Shown here in pieces: positions 63,868 through 64,000 of a stretch of 64,000 bases of DNA. The translations under genes and the position numbers were made by a program. Position 1 is the stretch's first letter; the number at the start of each line of letters is the position of its first letter. The DNA comes from Paracoccus haematequi (GTDB lineage: Bacteria > Pseudomonadota > Alphaproteobacteria > Rhodobacterales > Rhodobacteraceae). The stretch spans positions 186,001-250,000 of the forward strand of contig CAMCVS010000003.1 of the NCBI GenBank assembly GCA_945881965.1. Reading direction: 5' to 3'. The notes beneath the pieces are model-generated. The model was not told where the DNA came from. It did not search any database and worked only from the letters and a program-made list of their open reading frames with translations.

Positions 63868-64000
63868 TGTGGAAGGCGCTGGCGTCCAACGCGCTGACGC
63901 TGCTGTTGGTGCTGTTGTTTCTGGCGGGCGGGGTCATCCTCTGGGGGCGCGAGGAATTTGTGGCCGAAGGCCCGCTGGACGCGCCCATCTGCCTGCGCGT
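63867..64000 (+). CDS. mltG: Endolytic transglycosylase MltG, N-terminal fragment at window edge
   Basis: Only the first 44 codons are inside the window. They encode a short cytoplasmic start (MWKALASN), one membrane helix (LTLLLVLLFLAGGVILW) and the beginning of a periplasmic part (EFVAEGPLDAP). This matches the N-terminus of MltG/YceG, which ends new glycan strands. Its position directly after fabF, with overlapping TGATG, is the usual alphaproteobacterial gene order and is the main support. Confidence 0.75.
   Translation, partial: MWKALASNALTLLLVLLFLAGGVILWGREEFVAEGPLDAPICLR

Overview
The window is high-GC chromosomal DNA from an alphaproteobacterium, almost certainly a member of the Rhodobacteraceae. 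The main reasons are a complete RcGTA-type gene transfer agent cluster, a lipoyl-bearing E1-beta pyruvate dehydrogenase operon, an E3-independent gene style typical of alphaproteobacteria, and GC-rich intergenic hairpin repeats of the kind common in this family. No integrase, transposase, plasmid functions or CRISPR array is visible. Apart from the GTA block the content is core metabolism, translation and envelope genes.

Layout. 1-5.3 kb (minus): partial MFS transporter, queA, and a large AsmA/YhdP-like envelope protein. 5.4-8.8 kb (plus): bcp peroxiredoxin, a DUF455 ferritin-like protein, then an M23 peptidase overlapping a bactofilin (cell-shape pair). 8.9-11.7 kb: class III aminotransferase plus glutamine-synthetase-like ligase. 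11.8-15.2 kb: HNH nuclease, esterase, DNA glycosylase, MFS transporter. 15.2-19.9 kb (minus): cysS-cimA-hydrolase-NDUFAF6-like protein, joined by 4-nt overlaps or a 1-nt gap. 20.1-23.8 kb (plus): aminotransferase, PEP mutase/isocitrate lyase-like enzyme and a non-pyrrolysine MttB-family methyltransferase. 23.9-25 kb: two cyclophilins. 25-31.9 kb (plus): pgk, an FtsB-like septum protein, pdhA-pdhB-pdhC, and a DUF2278 protein with a lamin-tail-like C-terminus.

31.9-46.7 kb (minus): cysE, then the 17-gene GTA cluster read right to left from small terminase (gp1) to the large gp15 tail-tip protein. Nearly all GTA genes are coupled by short overlaps. A repeat hairpin sits between the large terminase and portal genes. 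46.9-49.4 kb (plus): carboxynorspermidine decarboxylase and its dehydrogenase partner, i.e. the carboxyspermidine route to spermidine-type polyamines. The dehydrogenase is preceded by three 11-bp PhoB-box-like repeats. 49.4-54.7 kb (minus): lytic transglycosylase, an unknown membrane protein, glnB-glnA and trigger factor. 54.9 kb: tRNA-Leu(UAG). 55.2-57.2 kb: Hint-domain protein and the rpsF-rpsR-rplI operon. 57.4-60 kb: small membrane protein, YceI and a cytochrome b561-YceI fusion. 60.1-64 kb (plus): fabD-fabG-acpP-fabF and the start of mltG, the classic type II fatty acid synthesis cluster.

No wholly new system is evident. The most interesting observations are the PhoB-like array in front of a polyamine gene, the repeat hairpin inside the GTA operon, the TerS/TerL coding overlap, a perfect operator-like palindrome in front of pdhA, and the methyltransferase locus without a corrinoid partner. 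All functional assignments come from reading protein motifs and context; no database search was run.
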